Origin: Marvinbryantia formatexigens DSM 14469
GTDB taxonomy: Bacteria; Bacillota; Clostridia; Lachnospirales; Lachnospiraceae
Assembly (NCBI RefSeq): GCF_025148285.1
Contig: NZ_CP102268.1
Location: 620,001 to 684,000 of the forward strand
Direction: 5' to 3'
DNA: 64,000 nt
The notes under the pieces were generated by a model. The model saw only the letters and a program-made list of their open reading frames with translations. It made no database searches and had not been told where the DNA came from. Positions 33,541-40,903 of the stretch are shown here, in pieces. The position numbers and the translations under genes are program-made. Positions within the stretch are counted from its first letter, which is position 1; each line of letters opens with the position of its first letter.

Positions 33541-34935
33541 TCATTTTTTCCAGAAACCGCCCGCAAGGATGGTCATGTCGTCCTTCGCCCCGTCCTGCGC
33601 AAAGGACAGCACCTGCTCCATCAGAATATCGGCAAATTCCGCCGGATTGTCAGAATCAATCTGCAGGATAAGGTATTTCATCAGCTCCTCCTGCTCTTCC
33701 TGCGGCAGCGCGTCCAGCACGCCGTCCGACACCATCACGATCAAATCGCCGTGCTCCAGCCGCTTGCGCGATCGCTCAAAATCCACCTCCTGGAATACCC
33801 CGACCGGCAGGCTTGTGGAGGTGACCGCTTCCACCCAGCCGGCGCGCCGGATAAAGGTGGTTGCCGCGCCAATCTTTAAAAATTCGCATTCTCCGCTGTA
33901 GAGATTGATTCCGCAGATGTCCAGCGTGGAAAACCGCTGCATTCCCCGCTGCAGTACCATCGCGGAATTAATCATCCGCACCGCCGTCTCCGCAGTAAAT
34001 CCTGCACCCATAAACTGCTCCAGAAGCTCGATAACCGTCTGGCTCTCCCTGTTTGCCCGCACGCCGCTGCCCATGCCATCCGAAATTCCCAGGATCACCT
34101 GCCCGTGGCTGCCGGTCAGCACCGAGAAATTGTCTCCGCACGCCGCCTCCCCCGCACAGGTCCTTCTCGCAGAACCGGTGAGCATGTAATAGCCTGTCTC
34201 TTCCACAAAATGAATGGTGGCGGGCTCCGCACCCAGGGTGAGCCGGCTGTTCCGCTCCGGAACCAGCGGACGGCTGCAGGCTTTTGAGAGGGTATCGGCG
34301 ATTGCTTTCACTGAAACACAGTGCCTGCGCGGCGTTTTTGCCGTCAGGACGACCTCCGGCGGTCCCCAGTTATTTTTTACGATGCGCAGGCTCTGCACCC
34401 GCACGTTCTGCAGCCGCAGCTTTGTCTTTACCCTGTGCTCCAGCTCGCTGTCGGCGTCGGACGCCTCGTAGACTGTGCAGGCGATCTCCTGTATGATCTG
34501 CGCCGTCTCGGAGAGCTGTCTCGCCACCGCCGCACGGTTTTCCAGCATCCGGTTGCTCCACATCAGATTGATGCGCGCCTGGCAGAAGCTCCCCCGCAGC
34601 TCCTCCGCAAAAGAATAGCCCTTCACGCAGTGACGTGCGAAGCGCTCCTCCGCCGCCAGGCAGACGCCGCTCTCCGCTCCGTCCTCCGCCACCGCCGACA
34701 GCAGATCATAGACAAGGCGCGCCGTCTTTTCCCCGTTTTCCTTCCAGCATACGGCATACCTTCCGCAGGTGCGGCAGACCCTTCCCTTCACCGTATCATA
34801 GATTTCCTCCAGATCCTCCCCGCTCAGCTCTTCTTTCTTCGATGGAAGATACTGAAAAACCTCCGCAAGACGCTGGAACGATTCCGCGCAGCGCTCAATC
34901 CTTCCCTTTTCCGATACTCTCTCCCACTCTTCCAT
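33541..34935 (-). CDS. spoIIE: SpoIIE-like PP2C phosphatase without membrane domain
   Basis: A 464-residue protein. Residues 1-240 correspond to the SpoIIE middle region (CRTCGRYAVCWKENG, a family Cys signature). The C-terminal PPM/PP2C domain has CGDNFSVLTG, ILGISDGMGSGVRANRESQT and GDLIVMVSDGVLDALP with metal-binding Asp residues, and ends KDDMTILAGGFWKK. SpoIIE dephosphorylates SpoIIAA to activate sigma-F in the forespore. B. subtilis SpoIIE has about 827 residues with ten N-terminal helices; none are encoded here or in the 284 bases upstream. The ATG at 34935 follows GGGAGGCATAAGG. Position beside tilS supports orthology. Confidence 0.85.
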   Translation of the reverse strand: MEEWERVSEKGRIERCAESFQRLAEVFQYLPSKKEELSGEDLEEIYDTVKGRVCRTCGRYAVCWKENGEKTARLVYDLLSAVAEDGAESGVCLAAEERFARHCVKGYSFAEELRGSFCQARINLMWSNRMLENRAAVARQLSETAQIIQEIACTVYEASDADSELEHRVKTKLRLQNVRVQSLRIVKNNWGPPEVVLTAKTPRRHCVSVKAIADTLSKACSRPLVPERNSRLTLGAEPATIHFVEETGYYMLTGSARRTCAGEAACGDNFSVLTGSHGQVILGISDGMGSGVRANRESQTVIELLEQFMGAGFTAETAVRMINSAMVLQRGMQRFSTLDICGINLYSGECEFLKIGAATTFIRRAGWVEAVTSTSLPVGVFQEVDFERSRKRLEHGDLIVMVSDGVLDALPQEEQEELMKYLILQIDSDNPAEFADILMEQVLSFAQDGAKDDMTILAGGFWKK

Positions 34936-34984
34936 CCTTATGCCTCCCGCTTCAAACTCCCGCACGCCTGCAGTCCCACCTCCA

Positions 34985-35017
34985 AGTATACACAGGATCG
35001 CGCGCATAATTTGTCAA
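34985..35017 (-). promoter_or_regulatory. Spo0A-type promoter of spoIIE, 21-bp spacer
   Basis: On the minus strand TTGACA (35012-35017) and TATACT (34985-34990) are separated by exactly 21 bases. The B. subtilis spoIIE promoter, used by sigma-A with Spo0A-P, has the same abnormal spacing. The -35 overlaps TTTGACA, one base from the 0A-box TTCGACA, and a perfect TGTCGAA box lies farther upstream at 35165-35171. Confidence 0.7.
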
Positions 35018-35173
35018 ACGGGGAGAGAAAACTTAATTTTTTTATGCAGCCTCTTCATCCGGCGACCGAAGGCAGATTTATGTAACAGCTCAGACAGCTC
35101 TTTGTGCCCGCTGCGACGCGCAGCTAGTCCTGTGGGCAAAGACCGTAAGAAAATGATACGGGAATTCGACAGC

Positions 35174-35200
35174 AAAAGCGCCGCACCATTTGTGCAGCGC
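35174..35200 (-). terminator. Terminator after the phosphoglucomutase gene
   Basis: On the minus strand GCGCTGCAC (35192-35200) pairs with GTGCGGCGC (35178-35186) with one mismatch, followed by TTTTGC. It separates the mutase gene from spoIIE. Confidence 0.78.
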
Positions 35201-35219
35201 CCTTTTACGCTTATGTATA

Positions 35220-36902
35220 TCAGGAGAACAGCGGCTTTAATGCTTCTGCCAGTCTGTCCTTCTGCGCCTGCGCCTCTGCAAGGTCTTTGCCAAGCGTAGT
35301 GAAGTAGGTCTTTATCTTCGGTTCTGTGCCGGACGGGCGGACTACCACGGTCGCGCCGCCTTCCAGCGCGTAAATCAGCACGTTTGCTGCCGGAAGTCCC
35401 GTCTCCTCCGGTTTCTTGTAGTCTGTCACCTTTGTCACCTTATAGCCTGCAATGTCCGCCGGCGGATTGTCCCGCAGCTCCTGCATGATGCCCGCCATCT
35501 TATCCATACCGGTAAGCCCCGGAAACTCGAAGCTGTCCACCTTGTTCAGATAGCGTCCGTATTCTTTATAGATTTCTTCCATGCGCTCCTTCAGCGAGCT
35601 GCCGATACTTCTGTAGTACGCCGCCATTTCGCAGATGAGCATAGAGCCGATTACCGCATCCTTGTCGCGCACATACGGACCTGCCAGATATCCGTAGCTC
35701 TCCTCAAAGCCGAAGATGAAGCGGTCTACCTCGCCTGCCGCCTCCAGCCCTGCTATCTGGTCGCCGATCCACTTAAAGCCTGTCAGAACGTTGCGCATTT
35801 CCACACCGTAATGCTCCGCCACTGCATCCGCCAGCGGGGTGGATACGATGGATTTCACCGCTACCGCCTTCTCCGGCATCGTGCCCTTTTCGATACGTCC
35901 TGCGCAGATGTAATCCAGCAGAAGAACGCCCATTTCGTTGCCGCTTACCAGCTCATAGGAGCCGTCCGGGCACTTCATGGCGATGCCCACACGGTCCGCA
36001 TCCGGGTCGGTAGCCAGCATCAGGTCCGCGCCGGTCTCTTTTGCCAGCTCCAGACCTTTCTCCAGCGCCGCAAAAATCTCCGGGTTCGGATAGCTACAGG
36101 TGGTGAAGTAGCCGTTCGGATACTCCTGCTCCGGAACGATGGTGATGTCTGTGATGCCGATGTCCTTGAGCACCTGTGTGACAGGAACCAGACCGGAGCC
36201 GTTCAGCGGGCTGTACACCAGCTTCAGACCGGCAGTTCTGCACAGACCCGGACGCACCTGACGGGATTCGATTGCCTCATAGAACGCCTTCTTGCAGTCG
36301 TCGCACACAAAGCGAATCATGCCGTTTTCCACGCCCTCCGCGAAGGATATGTATTTTGCGCCGTCCAGCACGTCTGTTTTCTGGATTTCTTCGTAAACGA
36401 TCGCCGCCGCGTCGTCTGTCATCTGACAGCCGTCCGGACCGTATGCCTTGTAGCCATTGTATTTTGCCGGGTTGTGGGACGCCGTCACCATGATACCCGC
36501 ATTGCACTCATAGTAGCGGGTAGCGAAGGAGAGCGCCGGTACCGGCATCAGCGCGTCGTATATCCGCACCTTAATGCCGTTTGCAGCCAGCACGCCTGCC
36601 GCTGTCTTTGCAAATACATCGCTCTTTAAGCGGCTGTCGTAACTGATTGCCACAAGCTGATTGCCTCCCTGTGTCTTTACCCAGTTCGCCAGCCCCTGTG
36701 TCGCCTGACGCACTACATAAATATTCATACGGTTTGTGCCTGCTCCGAGCACGCCGCGCAGTCCCGCGGTGCCGAATTTCAGCGCTACCGCAAATCTGTC
36801 CTTGATTTCATCGTCGTTTCCTTCAATTTTTGCCAGTTCCGGTCTTAAATCTGCATCCTCCAAATCTGCAGCAAGCCAGCGTTTGTAATCTTCCTGATAC
36901 AT
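35220..36902 (-). CDS. Alpha-phosphoglucomutase / phosphomannomutase
   Basis: A 560-residue phosphohexomutase of the PgcA type, converting glucose-6-P to glucose-1-P for glycogen, exopolysaccharide and lipid-glycan synthesis. The phospho-Ser loop is GIMVTASHNPAKYNGYK (about residues 135-151), the metal loop LATDPDADRVGIAM, the sugar loop GFEESYGY, and the phosphate-binding region VVVRPSGTEPKIKTYF. The ATG at 36902 follows CAGGAGTGGG. It has its own promoter and terminator and sits between tRNA-Met and spoIIE, where most Firmicutes have no such gene. Its product could supply precursors for the surface polymer encoded at 46-64 kb. Confidence 0.94.
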   Translation of the reverse strand: MYQEDYKRWLAADLEDADLRPELAKIEGNDDEIKDRFAVALKFGTAGLRGVLGAGTNRMNIYVVRQATQGLANWVKTQGGNQLVAISYDSRLKSDVFAKTAAGVLAANGIKVRIYDALMPVPALSFATRYYECNAGIMVTASHNPAKYNGYKAYGPDGCQMTDDAAAIVYEEIQKTDVLDGAKYISFAEGVENGMIRFVCDDCKKAFYEAIESRQVRPGLCRTAGLKLVYSPLNGSGLVPVTQVLKDIGITDITIVPEQEYPNGYFTTCSYPNPEIFAALEKGLELAKETGADLMLATDPDADRVGIAMKCPDGSYELVSGNEMGVLLLDYICAGRIEKGTMPEKAVAVKSIVSTPLADAVAEHYGVEMRNVLTGFKWIGDQIAGLEAAGEVDRFIFGFEESYGYLAGPYVRDKDAVIGSMLICEMAAYYRSIGSSLKERMEEIYKEYGRYLNKVDSFEFPGLTGMDKMAGIMQELRDNPPADIAGYKVTKVTDYKKPEETGLPAANVLIYALEGGATVVVRPSGTEPKIKTYFTTLGKDLAEAQAQKDRLAEALKPLFS

Positions 36903-36963
36903 TTTTCCCACTCCTGATTATTATTTTGAATCGTTTTGTACAAAATGACAAAATCTTAATTAT

Positions 36964-36992
36964 AATATATCGCTTTTCTGTGCATCTGTCAA
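36964..36992 (-). promoter_or_regulatory. Promoter of the phosphoglucomutase gene
   Basis: On the minus strand TTGACA (36987-36992), 17 bases and TATATT (36964-36969) form a near-consensus sigma-A promoter about 60 bases before the ATG. Confidence 0.78.
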
Positions 36993-37170
36993 TGAAAAGA
37001 AGTGCGCAGCGGGCGTGTTTTGCGACATAAATAGTACGTCTGCATGTGATAAACAGATGTCCGTTTGCATATGGATTTTCCGTGGAATCTGCCGCTGTAT
37101 GCCTGCCCGCAGACACGTCGATTTCCTCGCAGCCCCGCCAGATAATCAACTGTACTGCAAAAATAGCAGC

Positions 37171-37196
37171 AAAAAGCCCCGGCATCTGCCAGGGCT
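37171..37196 (-). terminator. Terminator after tRNA-Met
   Basis: On the minus strand AGCCCTGGC (37188-37196) pairs with GCCGGGGCT (37175-37183), followed by TTTTGCTGC. It lies seven bases past the tRNA and ends the divIC / tRNA unit. Confidence 0.82.
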
Positions 37197-37202
37197 GATA
37201 AG

Positions 37203-37276
37203 TAGCGGAAGGGAGATTTGAACTCTCGACACCACGGGTATGAACCGTGTGCTCTAGCCAACTGAGCTATTCCGCC
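37203..37276 (-). tRNA. tRNA-Met (CAT), elongator type
   Basis: The minus strand folds into a 74-base cloverleaf: acceptor GGCGGAA / TTCCGCT with a G-U first pair, D-stem GCTC / GAGC, anticodon stem CACGG / CCGTG around TTCATAC (anticodon CAT), T-loop TTCAAAT. The T-stem has one A-C mismatch (GAGAG / CTCCC). CCA is not encoded. Position after divIC and near spoIIE is typical for this tRNA in Firmicutes. Confidence 0.95.
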
Positions 37277-37402
37277 GCAACACGATTATTATAGCGGTTT
37301 TCCTTCTGCTTGTCAACTGCTTTTTTCAATTAATTATATGAAATATTCATGCCTGCATAAGAACCCGGCGGCCGGGCCGCTGCCCTGTCTGGCACGGCTC
37401 CG

Positions 37403-37702
37403 TCAGTCGTCTGAGCGGAACAGGATTTCATCCTCTCCGACCATGCCAAGCTTCTGTCTGGCAACTTCTCCGGCATATTCCGGCGTTTTGACATATTCTT
37501 TTAATTCTTCTATTTCTTCCGCCCGTTCGCTCTCTTCGGCAATCTCTGCATTCAGCTCTTCGATGCGCGCTTCATAACCGGCGTTTTTTTCCCGGAGACG
37601 GCTGCTCTGCGTAAACACGACGCACATCAGTACGACTACCACCGCCGAAATGCAGATCATTTCCCTGCGGTTGCTCCCTCTGCGTTTTTTTCTTTTTTTC
37701 AT
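37403..37702 (-). CDS. divIC: DivIC/FtsB-family cell-division protein
   Basis: A 99-residue septum-formation protein: basic N-terminus (MKKRKKRRGSNRRE), one membrane helix (MICISAVVVVLMCVVF, about residues 15-30), a coiled coil (RLREKNAGYEARIEELNAEI) and the family ending EYVKTPEYAGEVARQKLGMV. DivIC joins FtsL and DivIB at the division site. Gene order yabP, yabQ, divIC is conserved, and the 27-base gap to yabQ implies one operon. Confidence 0.93.
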   Translation of the reverse strand: MKKRKKRRGSNRREMICISAVVVVLMCVVFTQSSRLREKNAGYEARIEELNAEIAEESERAEEIEELKEYVKTPEYAGEVARQKLGMVGEDEILFRSDD

Positions 37703-37729
37703 AGACTGGATTCTCCTGTTAAAAGACTT

Positions 37730-38074
37730 CTATCTTCCGTGCACTGACATTTTACCTCTTTTTCTTATCTTTTTCAACAGTTTTGTCCATATCTTCCGAA
37801 AAAAAACCTCTGCCAGATACTGGAACCATACGCCAAGGAGAATTCCCACGAATGCATACCCCCGCAGCGCGCCGTTATTTTTTTCAAATATCATACCGAA
37901 TATAATAAAGGATACCGCCAGCCAGTAAAACAGATCCTCGATACTGACCGCCACAATATGATGAGGAACCACTTTCCGGAAAATCCGGAACAAATCGTAT
38001 GCCCAGACAAGAAATACGCCTGTCAGGATGCTGACGAAGAAAAACAACGCCTCCTGCTGCACGACCGCGCTCAT
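37730..38074 (-). CDS. yabQ: Spore cortex biosynthesis protein YabQ
   Basis: A 114-residue protein with three or four membrane helices (ALFFFVSILTGVFLVWAYDL; DLFYWLAVSFIIFGMIF; GYAFVGILLGVWFQYLAEVF) and a basic tail. The YDLFRIFR turn is characteristic of YabQ, which is needed for cortex formation and sits in the outer forespore membrane. It begins one base after yabP ends and stands before divIC, exactly as in other spore formers. Confidence 0.92.
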   Translation of the reverse strand: MSAVVQQEALFFFVSILTGVFLVWAYDLFRIFRKVVPHHIVAVSIEDLFYWLAVSFIIFGMIFEKNNGALRGYAFVGILLGVWFQYLAEVFFRKIWTKLLKKIRKRGKMSVHGR

Positions 38075-38075
38075 A

Positions 38076-38360
38076 TCAGCGGAGCAGCCTGCTCATCAGG
38101 CTTCCTTCCTGTTTCTTTTTATGCCCGCGCTCGGAATAGACCATGCTGTCGATTTTTCCTTCCAGATCCGCCTCCCCCAGCTCCAGCGTCAGCCGGCTGA
38201 TATGCAAATTTTTCCCCTTAATCGTAAGAAGTCCCATTTCCGTATCCAGCACGATTTCATTCTCATCAAATGACAGCACATCGGATATGCCGCTGACTGT
38301 CCCTGTTTTCCTCCCAATGAGCACAAGCTTGTGCGCACGCTGCATCTGCTTTTCTTCCAT
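38076..38360 (-). CDS. yabP: Sporulation protein YabP
   Basis: A 94-residue soluble beta-rich protein (HKLVLIGRKTGTVSGISDVL, DTEMGLLTIKGKNLHISRL, LTLELGEADLEGKIDSMVYS) of the YabP/YqfC family, needed for a late stage of sporulation. The ATG at 38360 gives the family length; the frame also opens at 38384. It is followed directly by yabQ. Upstream, 38361-38500 shows no gene. Confidence 0.92.
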   Translation of the reverse strand: MEEKQMQRAHKLVLIGRKTGTVSGISDVLSFDENEIVLDTEMGLLTIKGKNLHISRLTLELGEADLEGKIDSMVYSERGHKKKQEGSLMSRLLR

Positions 38361-38500
38361 TGCATTCTCCGGCGTCGTCCTCAATTCTATATATATGCGC
38401 CGCCTTGGCTTTTATGCGTTGCAGTTTAAGCGCGCTTTTTTCGCGAAAGGTCTGCACCCGTTCTCTGCCTGGCCGCCTCAGGCAGCCGCGCATCTGCTGC

Positions 38501-38740
38501 TTACAGATACCGGTACATCTCCTGCGCTTCCTCCTTGCGCACTGTCTCCTGAACATTGAGCACTTCCACCTTCACGCTCTTCGTGCCAAACTGGATCTCT
38601 ATAATATCGCCCTCTTTTATATTGACAGAAGCTTTCGCCGTCCTGCCGTTTACCAGTACGCGCCCGGCGTCGCACGCCTCGTTTGCAACCGTCCGCCGCT
38701 TAATCAGGCGGGAAACCTTTAAAAACTTATCTAATCTCAT
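38501..38740 (-). CDS. rqcP: S4-domain RNA-binding protein RqcP
   Basis: A 79-residue S4 protein (MRLDKFLKVSRLIKRRTVAN, GRVLVNGRTAKASVNIKEGD). RqcP (YabO, Hsp15 homologue) helps RqcH extend Ala tails on stalled nascent chains on the 50S subunit. The start at 38740 fits the family; an open frame to 38821 does not. It sits between HU and yabP, as in B. subtilis. Confidence 0.93.
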   Translation of the reverse strand: MRLDKFLKVSRLIKRRTVANEACDAGRVLVNGRTAKASVNIKEGDIIEIQFGTKSVKVEVLNVQETVRKEEAQEMYRYL

Positions 38741-38848
38741 TTCTGTCTCCCTGACGTCTTTGTCACGCCGGGACAGCTTTTCTGCGTAATGAAAGTGATG
38801 CAGGATAGGCATACACGCCATAAAACTGCCATATTTCCGGCGTCATAA

Positions 38849-38873
38849 AAAATAGCGAGGCCGGACAGCCCCG
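38849..38873 (-). terminator. Terminator after the HU gene
   Basis: On the minus strand GCGGGGC and GCCTCGC pair with one mismatch around TGTCCG, followed by TATTTTTT. Read-through into rqcP may still occur. Confidence 0.7.
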
Positions 38874-38892
38874 CAAATTCCATTCTCTGTTC

Positions 38893-39168
38893 TTAGTTGT
38901 TCACTGCATCCTTCAGCGCCTTGCCTGCTTTAAACTTCGGAGTTTTGGATGCCTGAATGCTCATTGACTCACCAGTCTGCGGATTTCTTCCTTCTCTTGC
39001 TGCTCTCTCAGATACCTCAAATGTACCGAAGCCCACCAGCTGGACTTTCTCACCTTTTTTCAGTTCAGCAGTTACTACATCTGTAAATGCCTTTACAGCT
39101 AACTCCGCATCTTTTTTGGATAACTCAGTCTCTTTTGCGATAGCTGCGATTAATTCTGTTTTGTTCAT
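38893..39168 (-). CDS. hup: DNA-binding protein HU
   Basis: A 91-residue [22 protein letters not shown], the dimer core [20 protein letters not shown], and the DNA-binding arm [22 protein letters not shown] compacts the nucleoid. AGGAGGAAATTTTCC precedes the ATG, and a near-consensus promoter lies at 39264-39292. It is strongly expressed in most bacteria. Confidence 0.97.
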   Translation of the reverse strand: MNKTELIAAIAKETELSKKDAELAVKAFTDVVTAELKKGEKVQLVGFGTFEVSERAAREGRNPQTGESMSIQASKTPKFKAGKALKDAVNN

Positions 39169-39263
39169 GGAAAATTTCCTCCTCTAGATTTTCTCCTGCT
39201 CTGCCTTCCGGCACTCGTCAGATTTATCAGTCTTGTACGCCTCCGCGTGCATTACTATTAACC

Positions 39264-39292
39264 TTTATATACCGTAACCCTTTTTTTGTCAA
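39264..39292 (-). promoter_or_regulatory. Promoter of the HU gene
   Basis: On the minus strand TTGACA (39287-39292), 17 bases and TATAAA (39264-39269) form an almost perfect sigma-A promoter 96 bases before the ATG. Confidence 0.82.
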
Positions 39293-39323
39293 GACCTTTC
39301 CTTTAAAACCCCGAAGCTGTTTT

Positions 39324-39791
39324 CTAGTTACTGTGAGCGGTAACGTTTTCCAGATGCCGTATCATATCCTTCTGCGCCCGCTCCAGCGCCCGACGCTTTG
39401 CCTCCTCCACCTCAGGCGGAATATGCGCCTTTTCTGCGCGTTTTATCGCGTCCCAGTCTGGCAGCTCTTTGTTTTCCGTAAAAACATGCGGGTGACGGCG
39501 GATCATTTTTTCGCACGCCGCCTGCAGGACATCACTGATGTCAAACAGCCCCTCCTCCGCGGCAATCTGGCTCTGCAGCACGACCTGCAGCAGCATGTCC
39601 CCAAGCTCCTCGCACAGGTTGCTGTCATCGCCCGTTTCCCGCCACACATCTATGGCGGCAAGCGCCTCCACCGTTTCATTTATCATGCACGGCTTCAGAC
39701 TCTCATGCGTCTGCGCGCGGTCCCACGGACAGCCGTCCGGGGCGCGCAGCTTTTTTATGATTTCCACATAATCTTCAAAGCTGTATTTCAT
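39324..39791 (-). CDS. mazG: MazG-family nucleotide pyrophosphohydrolase
   Basis: A 155-residue single-domain MazG, which hydrolyses NTPs or dNTPs to monophosphates. LRAPDGCPWDRAQTHESLKP is the family opening, NETVEALAAI the ExxE motif and CEELGDMLLQVV the ExxD motif for metal, then RRHPHVF. Double-domain MazG has about 260 residues. The ATG at 39791 follows AGGTGAAAAG; the frame continues upstream inside the CotS-like gene without support. It precedes HU as in many clostridia. Confidence 0.93.
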   Translation of the reverse strand: MKYSFEDYVEIIKKLRAPDGCPWDRAQTHESLKPCMINETVEALAAIDVWRETGDDSNLCEELGDMLLQVVLQSQIAAEEGLFDISDVLQAACEKMIRRHPHVFTENKELPDWDAIKRAEKAHIPPEVEEAKRRALERAQKDMIRHLENVTAHSN

Positions 39792-39823
39792 ATTCTTTTC
39801 ACCTGTCCTGTTCTTGCGCCAGC

Positions 39824-40813
39824 TCACTCTATTGTTTTTAGAAACGCGTTCCGGCGGTTCTGCTGGCTGATTAAAGCCTCCAGCTTTTCCCGGTTCTTTT
39901 CCGGCACCCATGCTTTTTTCCGGTTGTAATACTGATTGGCAAGCTTCCAGAATTTTTCCGGATACAAAAGCCGGATATAGAGGTAATCACGCTGCTGCTT
40001 TCCCATCGTCCTTTCCCGGTCATAGCTGTCCAGAATCCGGTATCCATTATTCTGCTGCCATTCCTGTTTTTCCATAATCTTGCGCATAAACTGGTAGAGG
40101 TCCGTCTCCTGGACGTCATACCGGCACTTGTCAAAGTTTCCGACAAATATCTGGTTTCTGCCGGGGAACCAGACATTGTGCTGGTTGAAATTTCCGTGGC
40201 AGAGTGCGCCGCGCCGGCACATTTCCTCCCGCAGGGCGGCATATCCGGAGCCGCGAAGCTGCTCCAGCGCCTCCTGTGCCTGTTCGTAAAACATGCGGAA
40301 GCAATTTAAGAACAGAATCTCAAATCCATTCTTCTGCTTCCGCTTCCGGATGAAAGCATAGACCTTGCGCAGCTCCCGGTTGTGGCGCAGAAACTCTTCC
40401 TGCAGGTCCTCCCCGACATAATTTCCGTCGTCTGACTCCGGCTCCGGAGGCAGGTACATCATCCGGTGAAGCTGCGCCAGACGCCTTGCCGTCTGCTCGA
40501 CATCCGCCATGCTTTTTGTATCGCACTCGCGCCCCTCATACCAGTCCTTGAGGATGCAGGCTTCCTCCTCGCGGTCCGTCGTCAGGAGCTTTCCTTCTCT
40601 GTTTTCCATCGCTATATCAGCATAAAGATACCCCTTCTGCCGCATGGCTTCCAGCACGCGGTTGACAAATACCATTTTCTTCTCGGAGCTGCCGCAGCCC
40701 GCCAGCAGCTTCTTTCCCAGATTCGTCTCGCAGATATAGGAGCCTCGTCCTCTCCTTGTGCTGATGACCTCGATTTCATACTGTTCCAATACCTTCAGGC
40801 TTTTTTCGTTCAC
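39824..40813 (-). CDS. CotS-family spore coat / kinase-like protein
   Basis: A 329-residue protein of the CotS/APH-like kinase fold. The N-lobe opens LKVLEQYEIEVISTRRGRGS. The catalytic loop region reads LCHGNFNQHNVWF (about residue 206) where most relatives have HGDxNxHN, so the catalytic Asp is Asn here; the metal loop is VGNFDKCRYD in place of xDFD. Both changes suggest weak or no kinase activity, as may be true of coat proteins in this family. It overlaps nothing and is followed after 32 bases by mazG. A spore-coat role is inferred from the family. Confidence 0.8.
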   Translation of the reverse strand: MNEKSLKVLEQYEIEVISTRRGRGSYICETNLGKKLLAGCGSSEKKMVFVNRVLEAMRQKGYLYADIAMENREGKLLTTDREEEACILKDWYEGRECDTKSMADVEQTARRLAQLHRMMYLPPEPESDDGNYVGEDLQEEFLRHNRELRKVYAFIRKRKQKNGFEILFLNCFRMFYEQAQEALEQLRGSGYAALREEMCRRGALCHGNFNQHNVWFPGRNQIFVGNFDKCRYDVQETDLYQFMRKIMEKQEWQQNNGYRILDSYDRERTMGKQQRDYLYIRLLYPEKFWKLANQYYNRKKAWVPEKNREKLEALISQQNRRNAFLKTIE

Positions 40814-40903
40814 GCATAACCCTCCCCTATATCATTCCTTCTATCGTATGCCGGAAGGGGACAGATTATGTTTTAAAAGCCATGTAAAAAATTCCGCGCG
40901 CGT

